DNA of 64,000 nucleotides from Gammaproteobacteria bacterium (GCA_016194635.1 JACQBC010000021.1:119002-183001); one strand, 5' to 3'. Counted from the first letter of the stretch, positions 46,262 to 55,164 are shown. The notes: generated from the sequence alone by a model not told the origin. Translations and numbers: made by a program.

Positions 46262-46600
46262 ATGAATGACCAATTAATCAAGAAAATATTGGATAGTGAA
46301 TTCAGGGACGGCTATCGCCCCACTGACGAACAATCCAAATTAATTGATAAGTTTGTGGCGCAACATGAAACTGATGACCTTTGCGAGTTGTTATATTCAC
46401 AAATGCCAGAAGGATACGACCCGGATAAAATGGCATCTTTCTTCAGTATGTTGCTATGGTATACGTCTGATAACGGAACTCAAATAGCTAAAACACTGGA
46501 ATCTTGGGCGGTTAGCGAAGACGAAAACAAAGTCAGAATTTCGCATTCGGACGAGATAGAAGTGGTGCTTGAAAATGTTAAACATAGAATCAAGTCATAA
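46262..46600 (+). CDS. hypothetical cassette protein, 112 aa
   Basis: 112 residues, acidic and helical, no signal. MNDQLIKKILDSEFRDGYR and SQMPEGYDPDKMASFFSML look like a small helical domain with no family recognised. The stop is inside the next attC left box. Ribosome site is poor because only 9 bases separate the ATG from the attC right box, a common cassette arrangement. Confidence 0.6.
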   Translation: MNDQLIKKILDSEFRDGYRPTDEQSKLIDKFVAQHETDDLCELLYSQMPEGYDPDKMASFFSMLLWYTSDNGTQIAKTLESWAVSEDENKVRISHSDEIEVVLENVKHRIKS

Positions 46601-46693
46601 CAAGTCGCTACACACGGACAGAAAAAAGCGTCGCGATTTTTGCACAGCAAAAATGCGCGCCACTTTTTCCTGCTGGTGAGCTCTGCGTTAGGC
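46595..46693 (+). other. attC site
   Basis: TCATAAC at 46595, GTTAGGC at 46687-46693; a longer site of 99 bases with arms around CAAAAATGCGCG / GCGATTTTTGC. Confidence 0.72.
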
Positions 46694-46718
46694 ACTCATT
46701 ATCAGATAGGAGTCTTTT

Positions 46719-47132
46719 ATGAATACAAAGTATTCTGGGCAGTGTCTTTGTGGGGAAATCAGCTATTCAGTTGATATTGAGCCAGTGTTTACTGGAAATT
46801 GTCATTGCAAAGACTGTCAAAGATCATCAGGCAGTGCATTCATTCCGGCGATGATTTTCCCTGAAAAAGATGTTGCTGTTTCAGGTGAAGTAAAATATTT
46901 CGAGTCTCAGGCAGATAGCGGAAATATGCACAAAAGAGGTTTCTGCCCGAATTGTGGTTCTCAATTGTTCGCTCGGTTCAGCAATATGCCAGGAATGCTG
47001 GGTATAAAGGCTGGAACTTTAAATGACTCATCGAATTATGTTCCAAAGTTAGATTTCCATGTAGGTAGTGCTGCACCTTGGGACTTTATGAACCCAGAGC
47101 TACCTAAAAAGCAAGGGGCAGCACAAAGCTAG
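46719..47132 (+). CDS. GFA/CENP-V-family zinc protein, second cassette copy
   Basis: 137 residues. CLCGEISYSV, NCHCKDCQRSSG, GFCPNCGSQLF hold the zinc ligands. Sequence differs strongly from the GFA at 43517, so this is a separate acquisition rather than a recent duplicate. ATAGGAGTC before the ATG. Confidence 0.85.
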   Translation: MNTKYSGQCLCGEISYSVDIEPVFTGNCHCKDCQRSSGSAFIPAMIFPEKDVAVSGEVKYFESQADSGNMHKRGFCPNCGSQLFARFSNMPGMLGIKAGTLNDSSNYVPKLDFHVGSAAPWDFMNPELPKKQGAAQS

Positions 47133-47139
47133 CGATAGT

Positions 47140-47199
47140 GCATAACAATTCATTCAAGCCGACACCGCTTCGCGGCGCAGCTTAATTCAAGCGTTATAC
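47140..47199 (+). other. attC site
   Basis: GCATAAC at 47140, GTTATAC at 47193-47199; arms ATTCATTCAAGCCG / CTTAATTCAAGCG with a CGCTTCGCGG centre. Length 60. Confidence 0.78.
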
Positions 47200-47398
47200 C
47201 CCGTTTGTTTCGTCTGTCAGCGCCTTCGTTAAGCACGACCCGTCGTTGCAGTAAATCGGTTTCGTTGAAGTTCGGTGTGAGTGGTAATGGCCTCTGTCGG
47301 TATCGAGGCTTGCGGTAGCCGTCTACAACATCTAAATCATTCGGGTTCGTGCCGCAGTCCGCGCGGCCCGAGCGGGCGGCCTGGGTAGAGTCTGGTTG
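47200..47398. other. no gene seen, cassette remainder
   Basis: About 200 bases between an attC and the IS3 element, with no open frame of note on either strand. Probably part of a cassette cut by the IS. Confidence 0.4.
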
Positions 47399-47438
47399 TG
47401 ATCTTCCCCCATTTTCATAGACACCCAGAAAAGAGTGT

Positions 47439-48293
47439 TCATGTCGCATTGGCCAACTCATAGGCCTGAGGAGATCTCTGGCCAATGGTGGAATGACGAC
47501 GTTTTACATTGTAATACCGGTCTATGTAGTCTGTCGTGATGTTTTCTGCCTGCATTCGTGTGGCAAAGCGCTCACCATGAACACTTTCGACCTTGTAACT
47601 GTGGTTCCAACTCTCCATTGCCGCGTTATCATAGCAATCACCGCGCTTACTCATGCTGCATACCAGACCGTTTTACTTTAGCAAGGTCTGGTAGTCAGCC
47701 GAACAGTACTGGCTACCCCGGTCACTGTGTACGATCACGCCCCGAGGGGATCGGAATAACGCCATCTGAAGCGCTGCGATGACCAGGGCGCGGTCAATCC
47801 GAGGGCTGAGGGCATAGCCCACCACGAGGCGCGAATACAGATCCAGGACCACCGCCAGGTATAGCCAGCCTTCATCGGTCCACACGTAGGTGATATCACT
47901 GACCCATTTTTGATTCGGTGCCTCGGCGTCGAAGTGTTGTTCCAGCAGGTTAGGCGCGACCGGTAAGTTGTGATTGGACTGGGTGGTGGCCTTGTATTTT
48001 CGTTTGCCCTTGGCCTGTAGTCCGAGTCTGCGCATCCGCTCGGCCACGCGGTTTTCACCACAGATCGTGCCTTGTTCATGCAGTTCCGCGGTGATGCGTG
48101 GCGAGCCGTAACGGCTTTTGTGTTCGGCAAACACCGCCTGGATGTGCACATCCAGGCAGGCGTTGTCCTGCTCACGCGGGCTCACCGGTCGTTGTCGCCA
48201 GGCGTAGTAACTACCTGGCAATACGCCCAAGAGTTCACACAGGTGTACGACCGGATAGGTCGCTTGATGGGTGCGAATAAAGGCGTATTTCAC
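47439..48293 (-). pseudogene. IS3 OrfB (DDE transposase) with in-frame stop
   Basis: The frame is continuous from 48293, but TAA at 47673-47675 interrupts it after DYQTLLK, and translation in the same frame resumes NGLVCSMSKRGDCYDNAAMESW. One C-to-T change at a CAA codon would explain it. D residues occur in VSDITYVW and VIVHSDRGSQY; the catalytic E lies after the stop. Confidence 0.82.
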
Positions 48294-48590
48294 CGTGTTT
48301 CCTTGGCGAAATACGCCGTCGCTTTTTTTAGTATTTCAATATCGGTGTGTGCCCGTTTTAACTCGCGCTTAAGTCGGGTAATTTCTTCCAGCTCCGAGGT
48401 CTGATGTCCCTTGCCTGGAAAGGCCTGGTTTCCACTCTCACGCTGCTCTTGCTCCCAGCGCCGCAGCATGGTGGTGTTTATTTTCAGTATCCATCCGTGC
48501 CGCCTCAGCATAACGGTGGCCTTGCTGGGTGACCATGGCCACTGCTTCCCGCTTGAATTCCGGGGTGTATTGCTTTCTCTGTTGTTTCAT
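48290..48590 (-). pseudogene. IS3 OrfA with frameshift
   Basis: Starts at ATG 48588-48590 (MKQQRKQYTPEFKREAVAMV), then shifts frame around residue 35, with the downstream frame reading NTTMLRRWEQEQRESGN and a leucine-zipper region (LKRELKRAHTDIEILKKAT). Reading frame is split, so no functional OrfA is expected unless by frameshifting. Confidence 0.65.
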
Positions 48591-48657
48591 TCTTCACCTC
48601 ATCGTAATAGTATCAATTTTCTCTTTTCGAGGTGTCTACTATTTTGGGGGAAGATCA

Positions 48658-48956
48658 GTCGTGTTTTTATTTCATAACCATTTCCTCAATTGTTTCCTAC
48701 CGCGCAGCACTCGTTGTGTAAGAAGATGGACTGCGAAACTACAAACGGTCATGTTGGGCATCTTGCCCGGACCCTGATGAAAGACGCGCACCGGGGCCTC
48801 CATCGTTAGTCGGGAATGACTACTTCCCCTAAAGTTGATCAGGCGCTCCCGGTGCGGGTCCAACCCGCTTCACATCAACACGTGCAGTGCACGGGTGATT
48901 CTTATCCGCCATCCGGCGGGGTTATTCCTTTCCTACAGACGCTTTTGATCTTGTCT
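48658..48956. other. intergenic region between IS3 and IS110 elements
   Basis: No gene. Contains CGTTAG at 48805-48810 and ACTTCCCC at 48823-48830. The second may be an inner inverted repeat of the IS110 element (mate CGGGGGAGT near 50083). Confidence 0.45.
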
Positions 48957-50094
48957 TCAGGCTTCAGATTTATTCAAGCGAAAGTCCTCACCGTATTTCA
49001 ATACCGCCCAACTCACCCGCGCATTCTTCGCGGCAATCGCCACCACCGCGCGCCAGTAACCACGTCGCGTGACTAGATTGCGGGCCCAGCAACTGAAGTA
49101 ATCCTGCTTATCGCCAATGCTGTTGAGGACAGAACGCGCGCCCATGACCAATAAACTTCTGAGGTAGTTGTCTCCAGCTTTGGTAATGTGTCCCAGCCGC
49201 GCTTTGCCTCCGCTACTGTGTTGACCCGGGGTCAGCCCAATCCAGGCGGCAACCTGACGGCCATTCTTGAAGTCGTGCCCATTGCCGATGCTGGCCAAGA
49301 GTGCGCTGGCGGTGATCGGGCCAATGCCGGGGCGCTGCATCAGACGCTTGCTGCGCGCGTCTTCGCGGGCAGCTTGAGCAATGACCTTGTCGTAATCGGT
49401 AATGCGCGCATCGAGCGCATCGGCGTGGGTCAGCAGATCATCGATGCATTGCCGGGTATAACCCGGCAGCTCGTCGAGGTGTTTGCCGATGCCTTGGCGC
49501 AGACCCGTCACTTTCTGCGGCAGAACGATGCCAAATTCGGAAATCAGGCCGCGTAAGCGGTTATAGGTGGCGGTGCGCTCTGCGACAAAGCCTTGGCGGG
49601 TGCGGTGTAGGCAGAGGATGATTTGCTGGTGCTCTTCCTTGATAGGGACAAAACGCATCTTGGGTCGGGTAACGGCTTCGCAGATGGCGGCGGCATCCTG
49701 CGCATCATTTTTGCCACGCTTACCGCTCATGTGGTAGGGTGTGACAAACTTGGGGGCCATGAGTTTGATGGTGTGGCCATACTGACGGAATTGGCGCGCC
49801 CAGTAGTGTGCGCCGGAGCAGGCTTCCATGCCGATCAAACACGGCGGTAAATTGGCGATGAGTGGCAATAATTGATCGCGACTAACCTTGGTTTTGACCA
49901 ACTCGGCGTGTCCATTTTCATTCACGCCATGCACCGCAAAAATGTGCTTGGCAAGATCAATTCCAATGACGATAATACCCATGACTTTCCCCTCCTGGTG
50001 GTATTGATGAAATCGGGAAATTCCATCATGGCACGCTTGATGCCGTTTGCGACTACCCAGCCGCAGCCTTGGGACGGGGGAGTTCCTTTCATTC
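48811..50094 (-). mobile_element. IS110/IS1111-type element (limits approximate)
   Basis: Transposase plus flanks, with ACTTCCCC on the left and GGGGGAGT on the right as possible subterminal repeats. IS110 elements lack terminal repeats and make no direct repeats. The right side abuts GTTGGGC at 50095-50101, an attC-type box, as in the IS1111-attC group that targets cassette sites. Exact ends need a comparison with intact copies. Confidence 0.5.
48957..49982 (-). CDS. IS110-family transposase
   Basis: 341 residues, intact. N-terminal RuvC-like DEDD domain (VIGIDLAKHIFAVHG, ACSGAHYWARQFRQYGH, GKRGKNDAQDAAAICEA) and C-terminal transposase_20 domain (MQRPGIGPITASALLASIGN, AWIGLTPGQHSSGGKARLG) with the serine. 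The best preserved transposase in the window. On the opposite strand to the cassette genes. Confidence 0.9.
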   Translation of the reverse strand: MGIIVIGIDLAKHIFAVHGVNENGHAELVKTKVSRDQLLPLIANLPPCLIGMEACSGAHYWARQFRQYGHTIKLMAPKFVTPYHMSGKRGKNDAQDAAAICEAVTRPKMRFVPIKEEHQQIILCLHRTRQGFVAERTATYNRLRGLISEFGIVLPQKVTGLRQGIGKHLDELPGYTRQCIDDLLTHADALDARITDYDKVIAQAAREDARSKRLMQRPGIGPITASALLASIGNGHDFKNGRQVAAWIGLTPGQHSSGGKARLGHITKAGDNYLRSLLVMGARSVLNSIGDKQDYFSCWARNLVTRRGYWRAVVAIAAKNARVSWAVLKYGEDFRLNKSEA

Positions 50095-50101
50095 GTTGGG
50101 C
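50095..50101 (+). other. attC right box remnant
   Basis: GTTGGGC just after the IS110 element and before the sigma factor gene. The left half is not visible, so it is a remnant. Confidence 0.4.
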
Positions 50102-50269
50102 GTCACAAAGATGGCACCGCCATAGCTGCTGACTCACCGCATCAATGGACTATATTTAGAGGCTTCGCGCTGTTCTTTGTCCTGCTGGTCGCTGCATTTT
50201 TCCGCCCGATCCTGGGCACATCCCCGAAATCTACTGTCACAGGTGCGTTCCCCTTGTGTCTAAGGAAGT

Positions 50270-51160
50270 ATGACAGGAAACCCCAATCCGTTTACTGACG
50301 TTGCCGCAGGTGAAGGACGCGACCGAGAACTCGTCCGTCTGGCCAAGGGAGGCAGTCGGGCTGACCTTGAGGAATTGGTTGTGCGCCATCAGACGTGGAT
50401 CTACAACCTTGCGCTTCGAATGGTGCACCACCCGGAGGACGCGAAAGACGCCACGCAGGAGGTCTTGATAAAGCTATTCACGAGACTCTCGACGTTCGAC
50501 GGACGCAGCAGCCTGCGCACGTGGCTTTACCGAATCGTCGTCAACCACCTCCTGAATATGAAACGCAGCCGCGCCGAATCGAGGGGGATCACGTTTGAAG
50601 AATACGGACGTGCCCTTGACGACACGCTAGACGCGGAACTGCCGGACCCGCACGCGGTTCCGGTCGATGCTTCGCTCCTCGTTGCGGAAGCGCGAATTGG
50701 ATGCACGTCGGGGATGCTGTTGTGCCTGGATCGTGAACAACGGTTGATATTCATCCTCGGCGGTATTTTTGGTGTCAGCGACGTGGTCGGCGCTGAACTG
50801 CTGGAGTTGAGTCGGGACAACTTTCGCCAGAAACTCTCCCGAGCCCGCCGCGATCTGCAGAATTTCATGCAGGACAAGTGCGGGCTCGTCAACACCGCCA
50901 ACCCCTGCCGTTGCGCCAAGAAGACGCGCGGATTTATCACGGCGGGGCACGTCGACCCCAATAACTTGAGATTTGCCCGGGAACGGGTAACACACGTGCG
51001 CGATGTGGCAGCACGTGTGACCGCTGAGATGACGGGATTAGATGCGGCGTACGCCGAGGTCTATCGCGATCACCCGTTTCAGAAATCTCCAAATTTCGTG
51101 GCCGCTCTAAGGGAGTTGTTAAACCAACCCGAGTTCCGATCAACGTTGGATCTCGACTGA
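50270..51160 (+). CDS. ECF-type sigma factor with C-terminal extension
   Basis: 296 residues. Sigma region 2 (HQTWIYNLALRMVHHPEDAKDATQEVLIKLF) and region 4 (LCLDREQRLIFILGGIFGVSDVVGAELLELSRDNFRQKLSRARRDL, quoted in parts) are followed by a cysteine-containing tail of about 95 residues (NPCRCAKKTRGFITAGHVDP). It redirects RNA polymerase to its own regulon. No anti-sigma gene is adjacent. The downstream VOC and CMD genes are candidate targets. Confidence 0.82.
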   Translation: MTGNPNPFTDVAAGEGRDRELVRLAKGGSRADLEELVVRHQTWIYNLALRMVHHPEDAKDATQEVLIKLFTRLSTFDGRSSLRTWLYRIVVNHLLNMKRSRAESRGITFEEYGRALDDTLDAELPDPHAVPVDASLLVAEARIGCTSGMLLCLDREQRLIFILGGIFGVSDVVGAELLELSRDNFRQKLSRARRDLQNFMQDKCGLVNTANPCRCAKKTRGFITAGHVDPNNLRFARERVTHVRDVAARVTAEMTGLDAAYAEVYRDHPFQKSPNFVAALRELLNQPEFRSTLDLD

Positions 51161-51329
51161 ACGAGCCGGGAGGCTGGGCGATGGGTATACGGATGTCGGA
51201 AATGCCCATAATTTTTGTAAATTTAAGAAGCCATTTTCAGCGCTATCGATAATTTATCGTTCTGTCACAGACGGTTCCGGCGTGCGTCTAACCAAGCATG
51301 AAGTTCTTAAATGTAAAAAGGAGATTGCC

Positions 51330-51695
51330 ATGAATAACTTTGTCGTTTGGTTCGATATTCCGGTCAAGAACTTGGATAGAGCAATGAAGTTCTACTCCAT
51401 GGTGATGTCTGTCGAGTTGAAACCGATGGAAATCGGCCCTAACAAACAAGCCAATTTCCCCTTTGCCCCAGGCGTAGCGTCTGGCTCTCTGAAAGAGACT
51501 AAGGGAAGTGAACCAAGTGCTGCGGGCACGATGCTTTACCTCAATGGCGGGGAAGATTTGTCCGTGCCTCTGGCACGTGTCGAAGCTGCGGGTGGAACCA
51601 TTATCAAAAGTAAAACCCGTATCGGCGAGAATGGCTTTATGGCCATTTTCAAGGACACTGAAGGCAATCATGTGGCACTGCATAGCCGAAAATGA
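51330..51695 (+). CDS. VOC-family protein
   Basis: 121 residues from ATG 51330 (AAAGGAGATTGCC upstream). NNFVVWFDIPVKNLDRAMKF, GTMLYLNGGEDLSVPLARVE and GFMAIFKDTEGNHVALHS fit the glyoxalase/VOC fold with GNHVALHS at the end. Metal or ligand unknown. 28 bases separate it from the CMD gene. Confidence 0.85.
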   Translation: MNNFVVWFDIPVKNLDRAMKFYSMVMSVELKPMEIGPNKQANFPFAPGVASGSLKETKGSEPSAAGTMLYLNGGEDLSVPLARVEAAGGTIIKSKTRIGENGFMAIFKDTEGNHVALHSRK

Positions 51696-51723
51696 ATGCA
51701 ACTTGTAGAGGCAGGAAGGCACC

Positions 51724-52329
51724 ATGAATCGATTCAACAAACCCGTTCCTCGGCTTAAGCCGTTACCTCCAGCCCCCGGACTCGACGACGTATTCTCGCG
51801 GTTCAACTGCGTCGGGGCCATCATCCCCAACGCGATACTCATCATGCAGCGCAGACCGAAGATCCTGCGTGCATACGTGCAGATGATGGGAGCGGTCTCC
51901 GACCCAGAGACGAGCGAGGTTGACATCGGCTTCAAGCGGTTGATCGCTCACGTCGCGAGCCGCGCCGCTGGCTGTCGCTACTGCATGTCGCATACCGCCG
52001 CGCTCGCGCTTGGCTCCGGGATCGACGACGCTAAGCTCGAGGCGGTGTGGGAATACCGCACGAGCCCACTCTATACCGAAGCCGAACGCATCGCGCTCGA
52101 CATGGCTCTCGCTGCGGGCGTTGTGCCAAACGCGGTCACCGACGAGATGTTCGCGAAGCTGCGCGAGCATTGGAGCGACGGTCAGATTGTCGAGATCGTC
52201 GCGATGATCTCATTGTTCGGGTTCCTCAACCGCTGGAACGACACTTTTGCGACGCCCCTCGAGGATGAGGCGCTTGCGATAGGCCAGAAATATCTCGCGC
52301 CCCACGGCTGGGGGGCTGGCAAGCATTGA
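51724..52329 (+). CDS. carboxymuconolactone decarboxylase-like protein
   Basis: 201 residues of the AhpD/CMD family, with the redox site CRYCMSHTAALALGSG. The helical domain suits a peroxide-related thiol enzyme. ECF sigma factors often control CMD genes, so this gene, the VOC gene and the sigma factor may be one stress unit. AGGCAGGAAGGCACC precedes the ATG. Confidence 0.82.
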   Translation: MNRFNKPVPRLKPLPPAPGLDDVFSRFNCVGAIIPNAILIMQRRPKILRAYVQMMGAVSDPETSEVDIGFKRLIAHVASRAAGCRYCMSHTAALALGSGIDDAKLEAVWEYRTSPLYTEAERIALDMALAAGVVPNAVTDEMFAKLREHWSDGQIVEIVAMISLFGFLNRWNDTFATPLEDEALAIGQKYLAPHGWGAGKH

Positions 52330-52360
52330 GGAGCGCTTGAAAATAGTAGGGAAGTTCTTC

Positions 52361-53038
52361 TCAATGCGTAACCATCGACGCGGCTTGTACTCCACCACGA
52401 TCCATATGCGAGGTAGCGCGGCGAATGCGTTCTAACGAGCCAATCGCGTTGGGAAACAGCAAGGTTGGATGACGATGTTTGCTCCACAACGCACGCAAGG
52501 CCTGATGGGTCAGATCTGGCAACGGAACTAGACGATCCTTGTGCCCCTTGCCACGCCGAATATGCACTTGTTGACGTTCGCCGTCGATATCGCCGACCTG
52601 CAACGCCAAAGTCTCACCCAGTCGCAATCCCATCGAGTACGTCGCCAACAAAAACACCCGATAACGCAGATGACGTGTCGCGCCAATCAATTGCTCGATC
52701 TCAGCAACGGTGAGAATATCCGGCAACGTGCGAATCTTGGGAGCCTTGATAATCTCCACCCACCGCCAGTCGTGCTTGAGAATGTGTCGCCAGAAAAATT
52801 GCAGGCCGTTGCGGTCGACCTTGACCGTGCTCCACGAATGAGATTCGACCAACGCGGCGAAACAGCGCTCCAATTGCTCGATGCTAAGTTGATCGGGACA
52901 GCAATCGTAATACTCCGCCAGCCGACGCACCGCCCGCGCATAAACATCAATGGTGCTGTCGTTCATGCCGCGGAGCTTTAACGCCCGCAGGTGCTGTTGG
53001 TAAAGGGCCTCGAAGCGTGCTTTTTCGGTCGATTCCAT
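52361..53038 (-). pseudogene. IS91-associated tyrosine recombinase, C-terminally truncated
   Basis: 225 residues from ATG 53036-53038. N-terminal SAM-like domain (LKLRGMNDSTIDVYARAVRRLAEYY) and catalytic start with first arginine in YSMGLRLGETLALQVGDID. It stops after MDRGGVQAASMVTH, before the HxxR and tyrosine boxes, so it cannot be catalytic. Closely resembles the integrases that travel with IS91-type transposases. Not an integron IntI, because no IntI-specific insert is seen. Confidence 0.72.
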
Positions 53039-53126
53039 AGTAAACTCCTTTGCATTACTGCCCGGGATTGAGCAGGCAAGGGAGTGTTACACGAATGCCG
53101 ATCTTGTTCTGCCGCGTAGCGGCTTC

Positions 53127-53183
53127 GTCCAATAAAGCGCTCCAGCCGACGCGCTACTCGTGCCGCTGGGTTTTGCGTTATGT
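53127..53183 (+). other. attC site (partly degenerate)
   Basis: GTCCAAT at 53127 and GTTATGT at 53177-53183, with AGCGCTCCAGCCGACGCGC in the body. Left box deviates from the AAC end, but the body matches the site at 55900. Confidence 0.6.
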
Positions 53184-53286
53184 TTCAAAAAATTAATTAT
53201 CTTTCGTGGTAATCACCAGACTAATTTTCATTAGTATGACAACCCTAAAAAGCCCGGTAACCGGCTAAAAGAACTTCAGGAGAAGC

Positions 53287-54108
53287 ATGCCCAGTATCGA
53301 TATTAATTTCCGGTATTACGACGGTGCCATCATCGTCACCGTGCAATCCCCGCTCGATCATGAGAATGTCGAGAACGCCTTCTTACGCCTGAACGCGCTG
53401 GCTAGCACGTTCCCCAGCGTGTGTGCGTTGCTCGCGAAGGACTACGGCAACGACCGCTGTGGCTTGCGTCTGGTCTTCGAGGTGCTCGGCTCTGAGCCCC
53501 CGTATTCTCTGGATGAGCACGCCTTCTTCGAGGCCACCATGCAGATTCCGGGCATGGACTCGGAAGTGGCCGAATACCTGCGACACGTCGTCAATCTGCG
53601 ACGCTATTTCGGTGGCACTAGTGGGGTGTGCCATCAATGCTGGTATGATGAGGAAACACCCGTCGGTGAACCGGCGGCGCACGCCTTGCTCCGCCGAAGA
53701 GTCGAGTATATCGATCTATATATCGATTTCTTGCGCACCAACGATCTTAATGTTGAGGTGAATCAGGGGGAAATTATCGAGGAAATCGTAAGCCGTCACG
53801 GCTGGAATCCTTATACCTTGAAGCTTGCTGGTGCGCGCGCCTCTGACTGTGGTGGGCAGCACGGTTTTGAGCAAATCAAGGAGTTTTTCCAGAAGTACGA
53901 CTTAGGGTCGGTGTTGCGCGACCCGGCAAACTTCATGCACTATTTTCACCCGATTGTGGCCTACTATTGCTCGGACGACTCGCTGGCACGCGATCCAAAC
54001 ATGATGCGGAGTTTCATCCAGGACGCATTTCCCGATAGTGAATTGCACCGCGAGGCCTTGGCGCGCTTAACCACGCTTGGATTGCTGCGGACCGAGTTGC
54101 CAGAATAA
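53287..54108 (+). CDS. hypothetical cassette protein, 273 aa
   Basis: 273 residues from ATG 53287 with TCAGGAGAAGC upstream. Mixed alpha-beta, no signal; CHQCWYDEETP looks like a possible metal pair. Large for a cassette gene. No family recognised. Confidence 0.65.
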   Translation: MPSIDINFRYYDGAIIVTVQSPLDHENVENAFLRLNALASTFPSVCALLAKDYGNDRCGLRLVFEVLGSEPPYSLDEHAFFEATMQIPGMDSEVAEYLRHVVNLRRYFGGTSGVCHQCWYDEETPVGEPAAHALLRRRVEYIDLYIDFLRTNDLNVEVNQGEIIEEIVSRHGWNPYTLKLAGARASDCGGQHGFEQIKEFFQKYDLGSVLRDPANFMHYFHPIVAYYCSDDSLARDPNMMRSFIQDAFPDSELHREALARLTTLGLLRTELPE

Positions 54109-54117
54109 AGAAGCTCA

Positions 54118-54172
54118 CGCTAACAACCGCATCGAGGCGACAGCAAAAAGCGCCGCGCCGCATGCGCTAGGT
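54118..54172 (+). other. attC site (weak)
   Basis: CGCTAAC at 54118 and GCTAGGT at 54166-54172. The right box deviates from GTT, but arm symmetry (CGAGGCGACAGC / GCCGCGCCGCATGCG) and position after a stop codon support it. Confidence 0.5.
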
Positions 54173-54290
54173 GCAAAAAATTCAGCGGCAGCGAATGCAT
54201 ATTAGTCTCAGCGCCTCATGTTGTGGGAATATATTATTCTATTTGTGCGTCTTTGAAATCGAAAAAAACATAACCTAAAAGGAGAAAACC

Positions 54291-55061
54291 ATGTCATTTA
54301 CTCGTCGAGAATTTCTCAGTTTAGCAGCCGCTGGCGTTGCCGCCGGGGTCTTGGTGTCGACTCCCTCAGCGCATGCTGAGACAACACCAAAGATCAAAGC
54401 TATCGCTTTCGACGCCTTCCCAATCTTTGATCCGCGACCGGTCTTTGCGCTTGCCGAACAACTGTTTCCCGGGAAAGGCACTGAGCTAAGCAACGCTTGG
54501 CGTACTAGGCAGTTTGAATACCAGTGGTTACGCGCTTTATCTGGAAATTACGCGGATTTCTGGCAGGCAACGGAAGAGAGTTTAATGTTTGCGGCCGAGT
54601 TGTTAAAACTTGATCTTACACCGGATAAGCGAAAACTTCTGATGGAAGCCTATCTAAGGCTTAAGGCGTGGCCCGACGTTCCGCTCGCGCTAAAATCACT
54701 GAAGAGTGCTGGTATCCGACTCGCGTTCTTGTCGAATGCAACCCCAAAGATACTCGACAGTGGTATTAAGAATTCCAGGCTTGAGGGTGTCTTTGAACAT
54801 ATTCTGAGTACTGACAAGATAAAAACCTACAAACCTGACTCGCGCGCCTATCAGATGGCAATCGACGCTTTCGGGCTGAAAAAGGAAGAAATACTCTTTG
54901 GCGCGTTTGCAGGGTGGGATGCGGCGGGGGCGAAGTCATTTGGCTATACGACCTTCTGGGTAAACCGACTAAATCTTCCCGCCGAACGACTCGGCGCCTC
55001 CCCCGATGCTGTTGGGCAGAATCTAAATGACTTGGTTGCCTACGTGAAGGCACGACAATAA
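54291..55061 (+). CDS. Tat-exported HAD-type hydrolase (haloacid dehalogenase-like)
   Basis: 256 residues. Twin-arginine signal (TRREFLSLAAAGVAAGV), so folded before export. HAD class II-like: KAIAFDAFPIFDPRPVFAL holds the nucleophile Asp, with FPI in place of the usual YGT, then AFLSNATPKIL and IKTYKPDSRAYQMAI as motifs II and III. Exported dehalogenases are unusual. AAAGGAG upstream. Confidence 0.75.
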   Translation: MSFTRREFLSLAAAGVAAGVLVSTPSAHAETTPKIKAIAFDAFPIFDPRPVFALAEQLFPGKGTELSNAWRTRQFEYQWLRALSGNYADFWQATEESLMFAAELLKLDLTPDKRKLLMEAYLRLKAWPDVPLALKSLKSAGIRLAFLSNATPKILDSGIKNSRLEGVFEHILSTDKIKTYKPDSRAYQMAIDAFGLKKEEILFGAFAGWDAAGAKSFGYTTFWVNRLNLPAERLGASPDAVGQNLNDLVAYVKARQ

Positions 55062-55074
55062 AAGAGCATCATAC

Positions 55075-55137
55075 ACCTAACCTTGCGTTCGAGAGGGACG
55101 CGCCAGAAGCAGCGCGCCCCTCAACTCTACGTTGGGC
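55075..55137 (+). other. attC site, common type copy 5
   Basis: ACCTAAC at 55075, GTTGGGC at 55131-55137; body TTGCGTTCGAGAGGGACGC, a fifth copy of the common type, about 9 kb from the others. Confidence 0.82.
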
Positions 55138-55164
55138 AGCGCAGACTTGAGTGAATCAAGGCAG

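Larger units (their letters stand above)
47399..48657 (-). mobile_element. IS3-family insertion sequence
   Basis: 1259 bases ending in TGATCTTCCCCCA (47399) and its inverse GGGGGAAGATCA (to 48657), with GACACC at the inner end of each IR. Transposase reads on the minus strand as OrfA/OrfB. Both frames are damaged. No clear direct repeats (left flank GTTG, right flank GTCG). Confidence 0.85.

Noticed and set aside
40334..51695. The three VOC genes as recent duplicates
   Set aside because: The proteins at 40334, 44866 and 51330 share only the fold pattern; their sequences and base use differ.
52361..53038. Truncated tyrosine recombinase as an integron integrase
   Set aside because: It lacks the C-terminal catalytic half and the IntI-specific region, and resembles IS91-associated integrases.
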